Assembly: GCF_950023065.1 (NCBI RefSeq)
Contig: NC_088681.1
Coordinates: 30,290,836 to 30,354,835, forward strand
DNA: 64,000 bases
Direction: 5' to 3'
Source: Planococcus citri
Lineage: Eukaryota; Arthropoda; Insecta; Hemiptera; Pseudococcidae
Position 1 is the stretch's first letter. Every line of letters starts with the position of its first letter. Both the position numbers and the translations under genes were made by a program. This document shows positions 59,553 through 64,000 of this stretch, in pieces. A model generated the notes under the pieces. That model saw nothing but the letters and a program-made list of their open reading frames with translations, was not told where the DNA came from and did not search any database.

Positions 59553-61233
59553 CGGTTGAAAATGGAAGTGTTTTTTTTTCTGTGTCCAATGCATCGATGC
59601 ACCGAATAACGTTGCCAAGGACAAATTTTATATTGATGAATGAGACGAGAGACGCTCTTGTTCGCACATATTACCTGCTGTGATCTTGAATGAAGGTCGT
59701 AAAAGTGATGTCGTTCGTGCTGCATTATCGTTTTATCGATCAAGTATAATTCGCCGGTATTGAATTAATGGAAAAATTATATTTTTAAATTTCAATCCAA
59801 GTCTATATCAAATATAAAAAAAAATGTAAAAATGCTAAAACATCGAAATCCAGTATCTGTTTCAAGTTGAGGTTATCCAAATGTGTATCTTTCGATCAAA
59901 GTTGGCTTTGCACTTTAAGACCGGTTCAATTTTTCCAGATTAGACCAATTTTCACTTATAGCTTTCAACGAACCCTAATGAGAAAGCTTTGAATGAAAGT
60001 TATATGAGACAAAAACGAAAAATGACATTCATTTGTCCTCAGAAGTCAAAACTGATGAAATGATGATTTTTGAACGAAAACAATTTTACAGCATATTAAT
60101 AGGGGAGGGGTTTCTCACTGAGAAACGCTGCTTAAGTTTCTGTATACACTTTTTGAAAGGTCTTACAAAACGCCTGCATTTCAATCTGAAAATGTTATTA
60201 GATACCCTCACTAAATGGGATAAGGGAGGCAAGAAAACCGCTGTTAAATTCATTTTTTAGACCCATTCTACGAGTAAGTATGTCCTTCATGAGTCAATCG
60301 TCTTTTTTCAGAAAGTGGATGGGAAGGAGGAGGTGGTGAAAAAAAACTGAAAACATCATTTCTCATTCAAAGAAAATTCAAGAATTGCAAATTTTCTGAA
60401 ATAAACTCAGAAAAACTTTTAATTCTGTTCTTATATTTTTTGTTGATCACATCATTTGATCATCAATGTCGCTTTTTAATCGTTTTTTACCCGCCCGTAC
60501 ATTTTACGTGGTGACTAAAAGTCGCCAACGATGTAGCCAAGGAAGGAAGAGGCGAAAGGGACATTCGCCCTCTTCTTGTGGATAAAAATTTGTTGTAAAG
60601 CATACGAAATGTTTTTTTCCCTTCTGAACTAATTCGTTTAATAAATTTCCATTTTCATGAAATGATTTTATAATTTGAAGGGTTCTCAGAAAATTATCTC
60701 AAATTGCATCTTTTGAAACAATGAAATTCTTGTTTTACCCTTCCCTGGAGAAAATCTTGGCTACGTCACCGGCCACTGGAAGTTGCATGAATTGATGCAT
60801 GACATCAACACTATTTCACTGACCTCAGAACTCGCCTCATATGATATACATATCTCAAGGGTTAAAAAATACTTCGCAATAAAAAAACGAAAATGTTGAT
60901 CACAAATTAGAATTTTTTAATCATCTTCAACTTGTACACATCTTCAATTTGTCAGAAAACGACACGACGCTCATTGAATTCTCAGATCAGTGATTCCCGT
61001 TGAGTAAATGAGCAAGGAGAGAGATTTTTTTGAAAAATAGACCTCTGTATAGTTACATCTTTTTTTATTGTAATCTCCCAAATATCCAACTTGAAACGCG
61101 AAACATCATCGAGCTATGAAACGTTAATCCGTTCTCATTTTTGATACTTTTTTCAGCATTTAATGATCATTTAACCGATTAAACTTTTCGAATCGCTTAT
61201 TAATTATTCTCTTTTTTTTTGGTATTTTTCCAG
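59553..61233. other. Intergenic or leader-intron DNA upstream of the myotubularin
   Basis: No gene recognised. Because the coding exon at 61234 starts at a splice acceptor, part or all of this stretch is probably the 5'UTR intron of that gene. Confidence 0.5.
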
Positions 61234-61573
61234 AACACAACGCGATGAGTGTGAGTGATTCCGATGACTCGGGTAGTATGAACTCGATGTTGCACGTCAG
61301 AGCTTCCGAATTGTACCCGAAGAAAGAACTCATAGAGACACTGGAATCAGCTTCTATTCAAGCACCTTTTACGCCACTGTGCGGCGAATCTATCGAATAC
61401 ATCGCGCGAATCGCCGATGGTGTTTTAGCTTTATCCAATTACCGAGTATATTATCAAAAAACCGGCAAAGATGGCAAAGGAGATTTCAATATACCTTTGG
61501 GATTAATCGAAGGAATCGAAATTAAGGAATTGTTTTACCTGTATATCTCCTGTAAAGATTGCAGAACTTATAG
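61234..61573 (+). CDS. Myotubularin-related phosphatase (MTMR3/4 type), first coding exon
   Basis: A TTTTCCAG acceptor precedes the exon; the ATG is at 61245 and TATAG|GTGAGT ends it in phase 2. The 109 complete codons give an acidic N-terminus (SDSDDSGS) and the beginning of the PH-GRAM domain: ELYPKKELI, APFTPLCGESIEYIARIADG, LALSNYRVYY, NIPLGLIEGIE and LYISCKDCRTYR. These match the MTMR3/MTMR4 N-terminus (FPRKQLI, HGESTEF, ALSNYRL, VPLQLIESVE, CKDCK). Family members dephosphorylate PI3P and PI(3,5)P2 on endosomes and autophagosomes. The CX5R catalytic domain and any FYVE domain lie beyond the window; I found no second exon before 64000. The next intron is therefore at least 2.4 kb. Confidence 0.85.
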
Positions 61574-64000
61574 GTGAGTAATTACTTATTTTTAATGGGT
61601 TTTCGAGCCCGAGTAGGTGGGTGGCGTGTGTAATTAAAATACGAAAATTCGTCCGTGGAACGAGAAAATCGCATTGAAAATTTCTATAGAGAATGCATGG
61701 TTTTCAATTCGCACGTGATTATTATATTCGCGAGGTTTTTTAAAAAAATTTTCTTCTATTTTAATTCGTAATGAATGTATTTATAAATGTAATATTTTAT
61801 CGAGGCGTGTCGTGCGTTGTAATTTTCATTTTCAATGCTACGGTATCCCAAATTACGTATACGAGGAGGACGATTGAAAATGATGGGAACGGAGGATGGC
61901 GGTAGGAGGAAGAATCAATGTCGATTTTGCATTTAGTTTTAAAGCGACCGCGTTGAAATACATATTAAGTATAAGAGTAATATTTCAAAGTGAATTTTTC
62001 ATCGAACGAATATTTCACGCTTGAAAAACGTATACACAAATCATTTATCTATCGAATCGACGCGACGACTTGGGTTAAATTGATGGCTGTGTGAAAATTT
62101 CATTGTAAATTTTTAGTTTACTGTGTCTCTAAGAATGTAGGAAGAACAGTAGTAGGTACATATGTATTTGTGACGCAGAACTATAGAACTTCACTCGTGT
62201 TTGTCTTGAATTTTGGACTCATTTCTTTGAAATTGATTTGTTTTCAGCTTCAATAATAATAATCTCGCTCACAAGAAAGTAAATCACAGAGTGTGATAAA
62301 ATAGCGCCAGAAAAAATTTCACGCGTAAAAGTGTATTTTTTCGATTTTTCGTGATTTTTTTGAAAATCAAAAGTCCAAAAACGAGGGGAAAAACACAAAA
62401 TTTTACCAAATTGACTTGGAAAGCTGAAAGGAATGCTCTCAGTTTTCGACTCGCCAAATGCTGGAGCCTTCAGAAAATTTTTTAAACATTGAAATTCCCA
62501 CAAACCTTCATCGTCTAGTTTTATCATTGAGAAAGGTTTCATTTAGTGAAATCAACTACTTTTTTTTCAAAAATTCAAGATGAAAGAAAATTTTAACGAA
62601 TTGAAAAAAATATCAATAAAATTCTTCGATGCGTGTTTTTTTTTGTCAATTTAAAAAAAAAATAAAATCTGAAAAATTGACAATTTTAAATAGGTACCTA
62701 TCTATTACTTTTGGCGCAAAAAATTGTTATACTGGAATTAGAAGTTCGAAGAATTTTCTGCAAAACTTGAATTTTAATGTTTTGTAATTAAAAAATAAAA
62801 AGAAAACTAACTGGCTACATGAAGCATTCTTGAAAATTATTCTAAAAAAGTGGGAAAATAAGTAGGTAGAAAAATACAAATTTAAGCATTTTATATGGGA
62901 ACTCTTGAAAAAAAAACAATTAAAAACATTGAAAAACTAGAAAATATTTGTAATTTCTATTTTATTCTCTTGAATTTGAATTTACTAATTTTTATGACTA
63001 GGTATTTTTTTTGATATTTTTTTATCCAACTTGGCGAAGTTGTCAAACTCCAATCGCAAAACATCATTTGCTACCAGTACGTAGGTCTCGTAGATATCTG
63101 TCTCAAAAGTCCCCCCCCCCCCACCACCAAAAAGTAATATATACAAATGAAAAATGTCGAACCAGAACGTTATATTTTTAAAAAAAAAACTACATACATA
63201 TAAAAGATACAAAATGAGACCATAAAATAACTATGATCTTAATCTTAAAATAAAATACGTAAATTTATTTACATGATGAGAATAGAAGATGAGATCATGA
63301 TGATCATATTATCAAGCGGCAAGTGGGCAGTAAGTAGCCCTCCAACGGTAAAAAGAAAATCCAGAAAAATAAATTTTACGAATCAAAAAAAAAGCGTCTT
63401 GTACCTTTTGCATTAAAAAACTTGGAAAAATTTCGCTCTCACTTGAAATTTTTAAAAAGTTTTCATTCGAATTTGATATATTAAATTCAGAAAAATAATC
63501 TCACACGTGAGAATCAACTTTTTTTTGGCCTCTCGGATAGTAAAATTTCAGAAGCTTGAATGGAAAATGATTGTATGAAAGATCTCAAAAAAAAAAAAAA
63601 CAGAAAAAAAATAATTGAAGCACAAAAAAAAAGTTAAAAACAAAATAAATTATGGAAAAACTGAATTGAAATTCGAAATGCAAAAAAATCATTAAAACAG
63701 ATCCGAAAATCAAAAAAAAAAAAACGTACCTAAATTAAAACCAAAAAAATAATGATAATACTTATGAATTAAAATAAGATTAAAAACGAACACAAAAAAT
63801 TCAAAGACCTCGAAAAAAAAAGAAAAAAAGAAAGAAAATGATTAAAGCTCAAAAAAAATTAAAAACAAAATAAGTTTTGGAAAAACTGAATTTAAATTCA
63901 AAATGCAAAAAAAAAATAATTAAAATAGATTCGAAAAATTTTGGAAAAACTGAATTTAAATTTAAAATGCAAAAAAATAATTGAAATAGATTCGAAAATC
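61574..64000. other. Intron of the myotubularin gene, repeat-rich
   Basis: No exon recognised. About 62320-62520 is a diverged partial copy of the 41.6-43.0 kb foldback family (TTTTCGATTTTT, TGAAAATC, TTTTACCAAATTGAC, GGAAAGCTGAAA). C-run at about 63110-63121. From 63640 onward an A-rich tandem pattern repeats at about 63655-63715, 63880-63935 and 63941-64000 (GGAAAAACTGAATT-AAATT, AAATGCAAAAAAA, AGATTCGAAAA). Confidence 0.5.

Noticed and set aside
1..64000. CRISPR arrays, bacterial operons or integrated viral genes
   Set aside because: No regular repeat-spacer pattern, no bacterial-style gene packing, and no reverse transcriptase, polymerase or capsid-like frame was recognised.

Overview
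The window is AT-rich eukaryotic nuclear DNA, almost certainly from an insect. Genes are split by GT-AG introns, some carry AATAAA signals near their ends, and non-coding DNA dominates. The encoded proteins are PACRG, soluble inorganic pyrophosphatase, alpha-tubulin, an ADD-domain protein, a histone H3 and a myotubularin. A ten-base palindrome, TAGGTACCTA, and its half-sites recur throughout the non-coding DNA. I associate that habit and the family content with scale insects or mealybugs (Hemiptera: Coccoidea). That placement is inference; insect is the firm part.

Layout. 0-5 kb: two diverged copies of a ~1.1 kb repeat flank a small predicted secreted hydrophobic peptide gene (2951-3163). 5-10.4 kb: no gene recognised. 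10.5-14.8 kb: a nine-exon gene (+) for a 646-aa protein with paxillin-type LD motifs, no LIM domains and a Cys-rich CaaX tail. 17.5-18.8 kb: PACRG (+), five exons; a degenerate short-unit array follows, then a broken partial copy of PACRG. 20.3-22.2 kb: inorganic pyrophosphatase (-), eight exons. 23.7-34.4 kb: a gene-free block of long foldback elements (3.8, 2.6 and 1.1 kb) and a hAT-type MITE with an 8-bp target duplication. 35.8-37.5 kb: a divergent alpha-tubulin (-), four coding exons. 38.8-40.8 kb: a 224-aa ADD-domain protein (-), five exons. 41.6-43 kb: another foldback element. 43.9-44.9 kb: a divergent histone H3 variant (+) with a 5'UTR intron and an extended N-terminal tail carrying three ARK[S/T] motifs. 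45.8-46.0 kb: an exon-like fragment resembling a TGF-beta/BMP prodomain. 46-61 kb: repeats, a mariner-like MITE, a second hAT MITE, a tRNA-derived SINE candidate and a TTACCGTAA-type array. 61.2-61.6 kb: first coding exon of an MTMR3/4-type myotubularin (+), which runs off the window.

How genes may fit together (inference). PACRG and the alpha-tubulin are microtubule proteins. The ADD protein belongs to a family that reads the H3 N-terminus, and it lies about 3.6 kb from an H3 variant whose tail differs at exactly the positions such readers use. In an insect with chromosome-wide heterochromatin biology this pair is the most attractive candidate for something undescribed. Second is the density of long inverted repeats, which would yield double-stranded RNA if transcribed. 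Exon coordinates were derived by hand from open frame, splice consensus and family similarity; no database search was run.
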